A stretch of DNA of 8,246 bases, from contig DSBX01000191.1 in NCBI GenBank assembly GCA_011049385.1, positions 1-8,246 of the forward strand, given 5' to 3'. Positions 1-5,377 of this stretch are shown piece after piece. A model generated the notes under the pieces. The model was not told where the DNA came from. It made no database searches and saw only the letters and a program-made list of their open reading frames with translations. This stretch comes from Caldifarciminota bacterium. GTDB lineage: Bacteria > Hydrothermota > Tepidihabitantia > Tepidihabitantales > Tepidihabitantaceae. Each line of letters begins with the position of its first letter. Positions within the stretch are counted from its first letter, which is position 1. The position numbers and the translations under genes are program-made.

Positions 1-53
1 ATACCGAACGGTATCATTGCCCCGGCGAAATTCGAGCCGGGAAGGGGAGGAAA

Positions 54-79
54 GGGGTCGAGGGGTCTAGGGGTCTAGG
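54..79. repeat. Tandem 8-bp repeat, three units
   Basis: Three head-to-tail octamers are read directly: ggggtcga (54-61), ggggtcta (62-69) and ggggtcta (70-77), followed by the first two bases of a fourth unit. Only one base differs between units. The repeat sits in a strongly purine-biased stretch between the small left-edge hairpins and the larger palindrome at 97-147. Slipped-strand expansion is the simplest origin. No function is suggested by the sequence. Confidence 0.75.
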
Positions 80-96
80 ATTCGAGTGAGAGGTTT

Positions 97-147
97 GGGA
101 ATCAGGGGACAGGTTTGATGTCAAGCCGGTCATGTCCCCCGATTCCC
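97..147. repeat. REP-like long imperfect palindrome
   Basis: The arms gggaatcaggggaca (97-111) and tgtcccccgattccc (133-147) are inverse complements with one mismatch in 15 positions. The 21-base centre can fold further, with ggtttga against tcaagcc around a two-base turn (one G-T wobble), so most of the 51 bases can form one rod-like hairpin. The GGGGACA/TGTCCCC core resembles extragenic palindromes that are often mobilised by Y1 (RAYT/TnpA-REP) transposases in other bacteria; that link is an inference. There is no T-run, and no gene in the window is positioned to use it as a terminator. It could also be a binding site. Confidence 0.55.
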
Positions 148-289
148 CCGGCGTCCATCGGCGGTTGCTCCGTCCTCTTCCGACGTTCTCTCTGCCCGCT
201 CTGTGTCTCCGCGGTTCTTCATCCGCGTTCCTTCGCCTGGCCACCCGGCCACCCTGCCACTTCGTCACGTTCCTCTCCCCGCGTGCGGC

Positions 290-317
290 TTGACTTCTGC
301 CCGGCGTCGGCTAGTTT
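290..317 (+). promoter_or_regulatory. Probable sigma70-type promoter of the AICAR transformylase gene
   Basis: A -35 box TTGACT (290-295, five of six to consensus) is followed by a 16-base spacer and TAGTTT (312-317) as a weak -10 box. Transcription would begin about six or seven bases later, at or next to the GTG start at 324. This implies a leaderless or nearly leaderless message. The box arrangement matches the tRNA promoter at 5070-5097 (TTGACA, 16 bases, TAGTAT), which supports the assignment. Confidence 0.5.
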
Positions 318-323
318 GAGGTC

Positions 324-1493
324 GTGGATGAGCTGTCCCTGCGCTACGGGTTGAACCCGCACCAGGTCCCGGCCCGGGCTTTCGCGGCCGACGGCCGTCT
401 GCCTTTCCGAATACTCGGCGGCCGGCCCGGCTACGTCAACCTGCTCGACGCGCTGAATTCGTGGCAACTGGTGCGCGAGCTCGGAACGCTTTCCGGCCTG
501 CCCGCCGCCGCTTCGTTCAAGCACGTCAGCCCGGCCGGCGCCGCGCTCGGCCTGCCGCTGTCCGATGAGCTGGCGCGCTCCTGCGCGGTGAAAACCGACG
601 GCCTGTCGCCGCTGGCCTGCGCCTATGCCCGGGCCCGGGGCGCGGACCGGATGTCGTCGTTCGGGGACTGGGCCGCGTTCAGCGAGCCGGTGGACGAGCC
701 GACCGCGCGCCTGCTCCGGCGCGAGGTTTCCGACGGTTGCATCGCGCCCGGCTACGAACCCGCCGCGCTCGCCCTGCTCCGGGAAAAGAAGGGCGGCGGC
801 TACCCGGTGCTGGAGATGGACCGGGACTGGACCCCGCCCGAACTGGAACGGCGCGAGGTCTTCGGCGTGACGCTGGAACAGCGGCGTAACGACGCGGCCA
901 TCGGCCCGGCCCTGCTCGACCGGGTCGTGACCCGCAACCGGGAACTGCCTGAAGCCGCCCGGCGCGATATGCTCGTCGCGGCGGTGGTGCTCAAGTACGT
1001 CCAGTCGAACTCGGTCTGCGTCGTCCGCGAGGGGCAGGTCATCGGCGTCGGCGCGGGCCAGCAGTCGCGGATTCACTGCACCCGCCTCGCCTGCGCCAAG
1101 GCGGACAAGTGGCTCCTGCGCCTGCACCCGCAGGTACTGGGCCTGCGCTTCCGCAAGGGCGTGAGCCGCGCCGACCGCGCGACCGCGGTTGACCTGTATC
1201 TCGAGGAGGACGCGACCGCGCCCGAACTGGACGCCGCGCGCGGGCTGTACGAACAGGAACCGGCGCCGCTCGAACGCGCCGCCCGGCAGGAGTGGCTGGC
1301 CCGCTTCCCGGGTGCGGTGCTGGGCTCGGACGCGTTCATCCCGTTCCGGGACAACATTGACCGGGCCGCACGCTCCGGGGTCGGCTTCGTGGTCCAGGCC
1401 GGCGGCTCGACCCGCGACGATGATGTCATCGCCGCGGCCGACGAATACGGTATGGCAATGGTCTTCACCGGCCTGCGGCTGTTTCATCATTAG
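324..1493 (+). CDS. purH: Stand-alone AICAR transformylase (PurH C-terminal domain only)
   Basis: The product should carry out the formyl transfer from 10-formyltetrahydrofolate to AICAR, giving FAICAR, the ninth step of purine synthesis, in the cytoplasm. The 389-residue protein starts directly at the transformylase domain with 'LRYGLNPHQ' (6-14). It has the catalytic Lys-His pair in 'SFKHVSPAG' (64-72; K66, H67), 'QSNSVCVV' (227-234), 'RIHCTRLA' (249-256) and 'SDAFIPFRDNIDRA' (335-348), and it ends with 'LRLFHH', exactly where the animal-type bifunctional enzyme ends. The N-terminal IMP cyclohydrolase (MGS-like) domain, about 200 residues in PurH, is absent, and the bases upstream do not encode it. 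The start is GTG at 324. A weak GAGGT at 319-323 is too close for a normal ribosome site, so a leaderless start is plausible. No other purine gene is in the window. Family assignment is secure; the symbol is given for the matching half of PurH. Confidence 0.93.
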   Translation: MDELSLRYGLNPHQVPARAFAADGRLPFRILGGRPGYVNLLDALNSWQLVRELGTLSGLPAAASFKHVSPAGAALGLPLSDELARSCAVKTDGLSPLACAYARARGADRMSSFGDWAAFSEPVDEPTARLLRREVSDGCIAPGYEPAALALLREKKGGGYPVLEMDRDWTPPELERREVFGVTLEQRRNDAAIGPALLDRVVTRNRELPEAARRDMLVAAVVLKYVQSNSVCVVREGQVIGVGAGQQSRIHCTRLACAKADKWLLRLHPQVLGLRFRKGVSRADRATAVDLYLEEDATAPELDAARGLYEQEPAPLERAARQEWLARFPGAVLGSDAFIPFRDNIDRAARSGVGFVVQAGGSTRDDDVIAAADEYGMAMVFTGLRLFHH

Positions 1494-1524
1494 CCGGCCG
1501 GGAACATAACAGACAGGAGGAAAG

Positions 1525-1926
1525 ATGAACGAAATCAGCGGCAGTGACGCGATGGTACAGGCGGCAAGAACCAACGCCCGCGGCGCGAGGGGCTGGCTGA
1601 AGTTCCTCGGTATCCTGAGTATCATCGGCGGCGTGTCGTATGTGCTGACCGTGGTCGGCATCATCAGCGGCGCGATAATGATCTGGGTCGGCGTGCTCCT
1701 GCTTCAAAGCGGCGGCCAGGCCGCGCTCTACGCCGAGCGCGGCGACGCCGCCTCGCTGGCGGGATACACCGGCAAGCTCAAATCCATGTTCGCCATCTGG
1801 GGCATCCTCGCCATCATCTCGATCGCGCTGGCGGTAATCGGCACGATCGTGATGCTCATCCTGATCGGCGTCGGAATGTTCTCGCTCGACCAGATCCCGA
1901 ACCTGTTCGAGCAGTTCGGCTACTAA
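1525..1926 (+). CDS. Small membrane protein, DUF5362-like
   Basis: This 133-residue protein has a short polar N-terminus, then a hydrophobic block at about 25-61 (two close helices, with 'LKFLGILSIIGG' and 'GIISGAIMIWVGVLLL'). A soluble linker with charged residues follows (about 64-88, 'YAERGDAASLAGYTGKLKSM'), then another long hydrophobic block at about 89-119 and a polar tail. The order of a helical pair ending in 'GVLLLQ', a charged amphipathic linker and a C-terminal helix pair resembles DUF5362 proteins, whose role is unknown; I make that match from memory. ATG at 1525 follows an ideal AGGAGG (1515-1520) with a 4-base gap. It lies 31 bases after the transformylase gene and is probably cotranscribed with it. 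No functional link to purine synthesis is evident. The gene ends just before a strong terminator-like palindrome. Confidence 0.8.
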   Translation: MNEISGSDAMVQAARTNARGARGWLKFLGILSIIGGVSYVLTVVGIISGAIMIWVGVLLLQSGGQAALYAERGDAASLAGYTGKLKSMFAIWGILAIISIALAVIGTIVMLILIGVGMFSLDQIPNLFEQFGY

Positions 1927-1942
1927 CAGTCAACGAGAACAG

Positions 1943-1968
1943 AACCGGGGCCCCGCGGGGCCCCGGTT
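1943..1968. terminator. Perfect GC palindrome, likely bidirectional terminator
   Basis: The 26 bases are a perfect palindrome: aaccggggcccc (1943-1954), GC, then ggggccccggtt (1957-1968). It can form a stem of about 11 base pairs with a 4-base loop on either strand. It lies 16 bases past the stop of the DUF5362-like gene and 15 bases past the stop of the opposing YHS gene, so it sits exactly between two convergent transcription units. The forward side has only a weak T-rich tail (gcgttt), so termination may depend on stem stability or on a protein factor. Confidence 0.8.
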
Positions 1969-1983
1969 GCGTTTCGGTGAAGG

Positions 1984-2148
1984 TCAGTCGCCGCGCCGGG
2001 TGAGGTACTGTTCGGGATTCTGGGCGAAGGCGTCGCGGCAGGCGTCGGCGCAGAAGTAGTAGGTCCGGCCCTGGTGCTCGTAACTGCAGGCGGCGTTCTC
2101 TTCGGTCACTTCCATCCGGCAGACCGGGTCAACGTGCTTGTCTTCCAT
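1984..2148 (-). CDS. Small YHS-domain metal-binding protein
   Basis: The 54-residue product reads MEDKHVDPVCRMEV at its start and ends in ARG-ARG-GLY-ASP. It has the YHS-domain layout: 'DPVCRM' near the N-terminus (C10), 'YEHQGRTYYFCADACRDAF' in the middle (C33, C37), then 'NPEQYL'. YHS domains usually occur as metal-binding modules in copper/heavy-metal transporting ATPases or as small stand-alone proteins. The usual 'DPVCGM' has Arg in place of Gly here. C21 is an extra cysteine. ATG at 2148 is preceded on its strand by AAGGAG about eight bases upstream. It is the second gene of a reverse operon, 37 bases after the glutaredoxin-like gene, and ends close to the shared terminator. A metal or redox role is likely, but the specific metal cannot be told. 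Confidence 0.85.
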   Translation of the reverse strand: MEDKHVDPVCRMEVTEENAACSYEHQGRTYYFCADACRDAFAQNPEQYLTRRGD

Positions 2149-2185
2149 CGTGGGTCTCCTTGTTCTCGATTGGACCGGCCGGCGG

Positions 2186-2527
2186 TCAGGCCGATGCGGG
2201 CGGCGGCGAATCGGACCCGGGGACTTCGTGGGTCGAAACCCAGTCGCGCACCACCGTGAACCAGCGGTCCGCGATACTGCTCCCGTCCCAGCGCTGGATG
2301 ACCTTCTCCGTTTGCCCCGCAGGGCCGTTGGCCCCGGTCTCCTCCGTCACCAGCACCAGCGGCATCTTGTCCACCCAGTCGTGCCAGGCCAGCGCCGCGA
2401 CGTTCTCCGGCGTTGCCCGGGGGCCGTCCACGTAGCGCACCTGCGCCGGCACGCCGAGACGGCTCAACACATCCTGAGCCTTGCGGCAGGTCGGGCAGTT
2501 CTCTTTTGCAAATATCTGGAATACCAA
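2186..2527 (-). CDS. Glutaredoxin-like thioredoxin-fold protein, CPTC active site
   Basis: The 113-residue protein begins with a beta strand and active site 'FQIFAKENCPTCRKAQDVLSRLG' spread over residues 3-25, giving redox cysteines C11 and C14 at the start of the first helix. A second strand follows ('AQVRYVD', 28-34), and a probable cis-proline in 'KMPLVLV' (P56). This is the order expected for a glutaredoxin/NrdH-type thioredoxin fold. The C-terminal part (about 62-113) is longer than in minimal glutaredoxins and ends in a proline-rich tail. The start is TTG at 2527, chosen because AGAAGG lies five bases upstream and because the next in-frame start would remove the active site. It leads a reverse operon with the YHS protein, so thiol exchange linked to metal handling is a reasonable inference. 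Partners are unknown. Confidence 0.82.
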   Translation of the reverse strand: MVFQIFAKENCPTCRKAQDVLSRLGVPAQVRYVDGPRATPENVAALAWHDWVDKMPLVLVTEETGANGPAGQTEKVIQRWDGSSIADRWFTVVRDWVSTHEVPGSDSPPPASA

Positions 2528-2546
2528 AGCAACCTTCTCAGCGGTC

Positions 2547-2574
2547 AGAGTAGCGTGACCGGGCCGGGAATCAA
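2547..2574 (-). promoter_or_regulatory. Candidate promoter of the glutaredoxin/YHS operon
   Basis: Read on the reverse strand, TTGATT (2574-2569) is followed by a 16-base spacer and TACTCT (2552-2547). Start of transcription near 2540 would leave a short leader holding the AGAAGG ribosome site before the TTG start at 2527. A second -35-like TTGACG lies further upstream (near 2600-2595), but no good -10 box follows it. The match is modest. Confidence 0.4.
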
Positions 2575-2629
2575 GATGGTTCCGAAAAGAATAACGTCAA
2601 GAGGAGGTGTGCCAGACGAAAACCGGGCG

Positions 2630-2658
2630 TTGCACTCTGCCCGTTCCTGCCCTATGCT
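2630..2658 (+). promoter_or_regulatory. Candidate promoter of the CCA enzyme gene, implying a leaderless start
   Basis: TTGCAC (2630-2635), a 17-base spacer and TATGCT (2653-2658) lie just upstream of ATG 2667. The -10 box ends eight bases before the A of that ATG, so RNA would begin at or very near the start codon. The spacer shares TCTGCCCG with the spacer of the promoter at 290-317. The -35 match is only three of six, so the call is tentative. Confidence 0.4.
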
Positions 2659-2666
2659 TCTCGCCG

Positions 2667-4097
2667 ATGAGTGCCGAACTCGCCGACATCCGGCACCGGC
2701 TCGGCCCGGTCTGGGCCCACCTGCTCGAAGTGCGCGACGACCGCCCGCTCTTCCTGGTCGGCGGCGCCCTGCGCGACCTCGCGTTCGGCCGCGAGTCGGA
2801 CGATTTCGACTTTGCGGTCTCGGGCTCGGGCATCGAATTCGCCGGGCGCTTCGCGCGCCGGGTGCGGGGTAAGCTCATCATCCTGTCCGAGCCGGACGAC
2901 GAAGCCCGGGTCGTCTCCCGGGGCCGGACCTATGACTTCAACGGCTTCCCCGGCGATATCACCGACGACCTGCGCCGGCGCGACTTCACCGTCAACGCGA
3001 TGGCCTGCGAGCTCCTGCCCGATGGCCCGGGCGAGTTGCTCGACCCTTTCGGCGGACTGGCCGACCTCGCCGCCGGACTGCTCCGGCCGGTGACCGACTC
3101 GGCGCTGGCTTCCGACCCCCTGCGCCTCCTGCGCGCCCTCCGGCTCGGTCTCGAACTCGGCCTGGCGGTGGATGAGGCGGTGTACGAACAGGGCCGGGCG
3201 GTCACGCTCGAACGCACCGCCGGCGAGCGCATCGCCGCCGAACTCCTCCGCATCGCGGAACAGCCTTCCTCCTCGCACGCGCTGGTCAAGCTCTTCGAGC
3301 TCGGCCGGCTCGGCGAGATTCTGCCCGTGCTCCGGCCGGTCCTCGCCGACGAGAAACTGCGCCGCCATTCCTTCCGAACCTACGCCAAGACCGAGGAAAT
3401 CGTGCACGGCGACGGCTTCTTCTGCCGCTTCCAGCCCGAATGGCGGCAGTACTTCGACCGCTGGGGCGCGGAGACCGAAGAGGACCCGGGCCTGCCCTGG
3501 CGCCGGGCCCTGACCAAACTCGCCGGGCTCCTGCACGACGTCGCAAAGCCGGAAACCCGGTTCACCAACAGCGACGGCGAGGTCCACTTCTACGGCCACG
3601 ACAGCCTCGGCGCCCGGGCGGTAACCAGGATGGCACGCGACCGACTCCGCCTCTCGCGGGCGCAGATCCGCATGCTCCGCACGCTGGTCCAGGAACACAT
3701 GCGCCTTCATCTGCTCGCCACCACGCCGGACCTGAGCGAGCGGGCCATCCGGCGCTTCTTCCGCGACCTCGGCGAAGAGACCTTCGGCCTGATGATCCTC
3801 TGCTTCGCCGACGGCTGGGCCACCGCGGGCCGGACCTTTCACCTCGAAGACACCATCACCCGGATGATCGAGCAGAAACGCACCGAGGACGCCCGCATCC
3901 GGGTCGAACGCTTCGTCACCGGCCACGACCTGATTGCGCTCGGGCTCAGGCCCGGGCCGGCCTTCAAGGTCATCCTCGGCGAACTGGAGGAACTCCAACT
4001 CGACGGCACGCTGGCCGACCGCGAGTCGGCACTCGATTATCTGAAGACCAACCTGCCCGGCCTGACCGGGAAGAGCGCGGGCGATGCTCAGGCGTAG
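2667..4097 (+). CDS. CCA-adding enzyme / poly(A) polymerase family nucleotidyltransferase with HD domain
   Basis: A class II nucleotidyltransferase that adds CCA (or A residues) to RNA 3' ends in the cytoplasm. From the ATG at 2667 (476 residues) the head domain has 'FLVGGALRDLAFGRESDDFDFA' in two parts: the GG-RD nucleotide loop (32-37) and the metal-binding pair D46/D48. These are followed by 'RRRDFTVNAMA' (103-113), 'DPFGGLADLAAGLLR' (126-140), 'DPLRLLRALRL' (150-160) and the helical 'ERTAGERIAAELLRI' (182-196). A C-terminal HD phosphohydrolase-like domain has 'LLHDVAKPETRF' (H290, D291) and 'GHDSLGA' (H311). CCA-adding and poly(A) activities cannot be told apart by reading, but the nearby tRNA lacks CCA, so CCA addition is likely in this genome. 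An in-frame GTG at about 2607 would add 20 residues. It sits directly on an AGGAGG, too close to use it, and the added residues look unlike the family, so ATG 2667 with a leaderless message is preferred. The next gene overlaps its 3' end. Confidence 0.9.
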   Translation: MSAELADIRHRLGPVWAHLLEVRDDRPLFLVGGALRDLAFGRESDDFDFAVSGSGIEFAGRFARRVRGKLIILSEPDDEARVVSRGRTYDFNGFPGDITDDLRRRDFTVNAMACELLPDGPGELLDPFGGLADLAAGLLRPVTDSALASDPLRLLRALRLGLELGLAVDEAVYEQGRAVTLERTAGERIAAELLRIAEQPSSSHALVKLFELGRLGEILPVLRPVLADEKLRRHSFRTYAKTEEIVHGDGFFCRFQPEWRQYFDRWGAETEEDPGLPWRRALTKLAGLLHDVAKPETRFTNSDGEVHFYGHDSLGARAVTRMARDRLRLSRAQIRMLRTLVQEHMRLHLLATTPDLSERAIRRFFRDLGEETFGLMILCFADGWATAGRTFHLEDTITRMIEQKRTEDARIRVERFVTGHDLIALGLRPGPAFKVILGELEELQLDGTLADRESALDYLKTNLPGLTGKSAGDAQA

Positions 4098-5037
4098 TTT
4101 CGTCTACGGCCCGGTGCCCTCGCGGCGGCTCGGCTTGTCACTCGGCGTCTCGATCGTCCCGCCCAAGACCTGCACCATAGACTGCATCTACTGCCAGTGC
4201 GGCCGGACCACGCGCAGGACGCTCGACCGCGAGAGCTTCTACCCGGTCGAGGAAGTCATCAGCCAGGTCCGCGCCGCGGTCGCCGCGCACCGGGTCGAGT
4301 TCATCACCTTCTCGGGCGAGGGCGAGCCGACGCTCAACCGCGACATCGGCCGCATCATCCGGCGCCTCAAGGACGAGTTTTCGATACCGGTCGCGGTGCT
4401 CACCAACGGCACCCTGCTCACCGACCCGGCGGTGCGCCGCGCGCTCTACCCGGCCGACCTCGTCGTGCCTTCGCTGGATGCCGCCGACGAACGCAACTTC
4501 GCCCGGGTCAACCGCCACCACCCCGGGCTCAACGTCGCGAATGTCATCCGCGGGCTCGTTACCTTCCGGCGTCACTACCGGGGCAAGCTCTGGCTCGAGG
4601 TGATGCTGGTCAAGAACATCAACGACTCACCCGAACACCTCGTGATGCTCCGCCGCGCGGCCGAGGACATCGGACCGGACCGGGTGCACTTGAACACCGT
4701 CGCCCGTCCCCCGGCGGTGCGCCGGGCCCGGCCGCTGAGCGACGACGACCTTGCCCAGGTCCAGAAGCTCTTCGGCTCGCGCTGTGAAATCGCCGATTCG
4801 CCGCTCCGTCGCCGCCAGCGCCGATTCCACGGCGACCCGGCCGCGGCCATCATCGAACTCGCCCGACGCCGGCCGGTCACCCCGGCCGACATCACACGCT
4901 CGCTCGGGGTGGACAGCGCCGAACTGCCGAAACTGCTCGCCCGGCTCACGCGCGCCCACCGGCTCCGGCGGGTCGAATTCTGGGGCAAGGTCTTCTACGA
5001 GGCGCGGCGGTCGCCCGCCGATACCGCCCGGGGATAG
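4084..5037 (+). CDS. Radical SAM protein, COG0731 (TYW1-like branch)
   Basis: This 317-residue protein opens with 'YGPVPSRRLGLSLGV' (8-22), then the cluster motif C30-x3-C34-x2-C37, which holds a [4Fe-4S] centre that cleaves S-adenosylmethionine. C39 is an extra cysteine next to it. 'FSGEGEPTL' (76-84) is the SAM-binding GGEP-type motif and 'LTNGTLL' (106-112) the next core strand. The order matches COG0731 Fe-S oxidoreductases, related to the wyosine enzyme TYW1, but there is no flavodoxin domain and the bacterial members have no agreed function. The C-terminus (about 252-308) looks like a small winged helix ('PVTPADITRSLGVDSAELPKLLARL' across 264-288). ATG 4084 lies inside the CCA enzyme gene; the 14-base overlap in another frame suggests translational coupling. 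A role in RNA modification is inferred from family and neighbour only. Confidence 0.87.
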   Translation: MLRRSFVYGPVPSRRLGLSLGVSIVPPKTCTIDCIYCQCGRTTRRTLDRESFYPVEEVISQVRAAVAAHRVEFITFSGEGEPTLNRDIGRIIRRLKDEFSIPVAVLTNGTLLTDPAVRRALYPADLVVPSLDAADERNFARVNRHHPGLNVANVIRGLVTFRRHYRGKLWLEVMLVKNINDSPEHLVMLRRAAEDIGPDRVHLNTVARPPAVRRARPLSDDDLAQVQKLFGSRCEIADSPLRRRQRRFHGDPAAAIIELARRRPVTPADITRSLGVDSAELPKLLARLTRAHRLRRVEFWGKVFYEARRSPADTARG

Positions 5038-5069
5038 TGACCCGTCGGCCGGCCGCGACGCTCGGGCGC

Positions 5070-5097
5070 TTGACAGCCATAAGGCGCGAACTAGTAT
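5070..5097 (+). promoter_or_regulatory. Strong candidate tRNA promoter
   Basis: A perfect TTGACA (5070-5075) is followed by a 16-base spacer and TAGTAT (5092-5097). An overlapping TATCTA is also present, but its spacer would be 19 bases. The box lies 33 bases after the stop of the radical SAM gene and reads toward the tRNA region. The leader that follows contains a hairpin, TGAGGC/GCCTCA (5112-5117 and 5128-5133). It is the best promoter match in the window, as expected for a stable RNA. Confidence 0.6.
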
Positions 5098-5138
5098 CTA
5101 GCAGATGGTCTTGAGGCTCGGATGCGGGCCTCAGGCAG

Positions 5139-5185
5139 GAAACTTGCGGCCATAGCTCAGCGGTAGAGCCCTGGCTTCCCAAGCC
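5139..5185 (+). repeat. Direct repeat, copy 1 (paired with 5241-5287)
   Basis: The 47 bases 5139-5185 and 5241-5287 are identical except at one position (C5161 against A5263), with an offset of 102 bases. The match covers seven bases upstream of the tRNA (gaaactt) and the tRNA from its first base into the 3' strand of the anticodon stem. After that the two copies diverge at once. The near-perfect identity means that the duplication is recent or the copies have been kept alike by recombination. Confidence 0.95.
5146..5185 (+). pseudogene. Orphan 5' half of a tRNA-Gly(CCC) gene
   Basis: This stretch reads as the first 40 bases of the intact tRNA downstream. It has the 5' acceptor strand GCGGCCA, a full D arm (GCTC/GAGC with the loop AGCGGTA), the 5' anticodon strand CTGGC, the loop TTCCCAA with anticodon CCC, and GCC of the 3' anticodon strand. 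It then breaks off: 5186-5240 has no T arm (no TTCGA) and no 3' acceptor strand TGGCCGC. The following bases can instead form CCTGC/GCAGG (5186-5190 and 5204-5208). A mature tRNA cannot form from it alone. A broken tandem duplicate is the simplest reading. An unusual regulatory role is discussed under findings. Confidence 0.85.
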
Positions 5186-5247
5186 CCTGCGGGTACTTGG
5201 CAAGCAGGACCACCCCGGCTGTGACGCCAACGGCAACAATGAAACTT

Positions 5248-5318
5248 GCGGCCATAGCTCAGAGGTAGAGCCCTGGCTTCCCAAGCCAGTTACACGGGTT
5301 CGATTCCCGTTGGCCGCT
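5248..5318 (+). tRNA. tRNA-Gly, anticodon CCC
   Basis: A complete cloverleaf of 71 bases is present. The acceptor is GCGGCCA (5248-5254) with TGGCCGC (5311-5317), all seven pairs matched. The D arm is GCTC/GAGC (5257-5260 and 5268-5271). The anticodon arm is CTGGC/GCCAG, and the loop TTCCCAA gives anticodon CCC, which reads GGG glycine codons. The variable loop is TTAC, the T arm is ACGGG/CCCGT with the loop TTCGATT, and the discriminator is T73, usual for bacterial glycine tRNA. The bases after T73 are CTAATG, so CCA is not encoded and must be added enzymatically. It shares its 5' half with a broken copy 102 bases upstream and is probably driven by the promoter at 5070-5097. Confidence 0.95.
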
Positions 5319-5377
5319 CTAATGATGACGCAGTGTGCTGTGGTACAGGACCTCTCGCAACCTGGCGAGCGATGCCG

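Larger units (their letters stand above)
1..323. other. Non-coding region rich in short repeats and hairpins
   Basis: No convincing gene is seen. The open frames here are arginine- and proline-rich shadows with no recognisable motif. Short hairpins sit at the left edge: ATACCG/CGGTAT at 1-6 and 9-14, and CCCGGC/GCCGGG at 21-26 and 36-41. Neither has a T-run, so calling either a terminator of an off-window gene would be a guess. Next come a tandem octamer (54-79) and a large REP-like hairpin (97-147), both listed separately. A degenerate tandem octamer of the form ggccaccc lies at 238-261. On the reverse strand, 199-236 has the purine-rich text 'ccgcggagacacagag'. That style of sequence recurs between genes in several environmental bacterial genomes, but this is recollection and not a database result. 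The right end carries the promoter of the next gene. Confidence 0.6.

Noticed and set aside
1..41. Left-edge hairpins as a terminator of an upstream gene
   Set aside because: The stems are only six pairs, there is no T-run, and no upstream coding sequence is visible.
54..261. CRISPR-like array in the left non-coding region
   Set aside because: The repeats are 8-base tandem units without spacers, and no cas gene is present.
219..1664. Long reverse open frame of 481 codons opposite the AICAR transformylase
   Set aside because: It is rich in Arg, Gly, Ala, Val and Glu with no family motif. It lies antisense to a secure gene, and GC-rich DNA commonly leaves such open shadows.
2607..2666. GTG start adding 20 residues to the CCA enzyme
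   Set aside because: The AGGAGG touches the GTG and leaves no spacing. The added residues are unlike the family, and a promoter-like -10 box overlaps this stretch.
2652..3998. Reverse open frame of 448 codons opposite the CCA enzyme
   Set aside because: Its low-complexity composition repeats acidic and glycine runs that mirror forward codons. The forward frame has all nucleotidyltransferase motifs.
5146..5240. A second functional tRNA or an intron-containing tRNA
   Set aside because: No T arm or matching acceptor 3' strand follows the first half, and the next such sequence belongs to the intact tRNA. There is no group I intron core in 55 bases.
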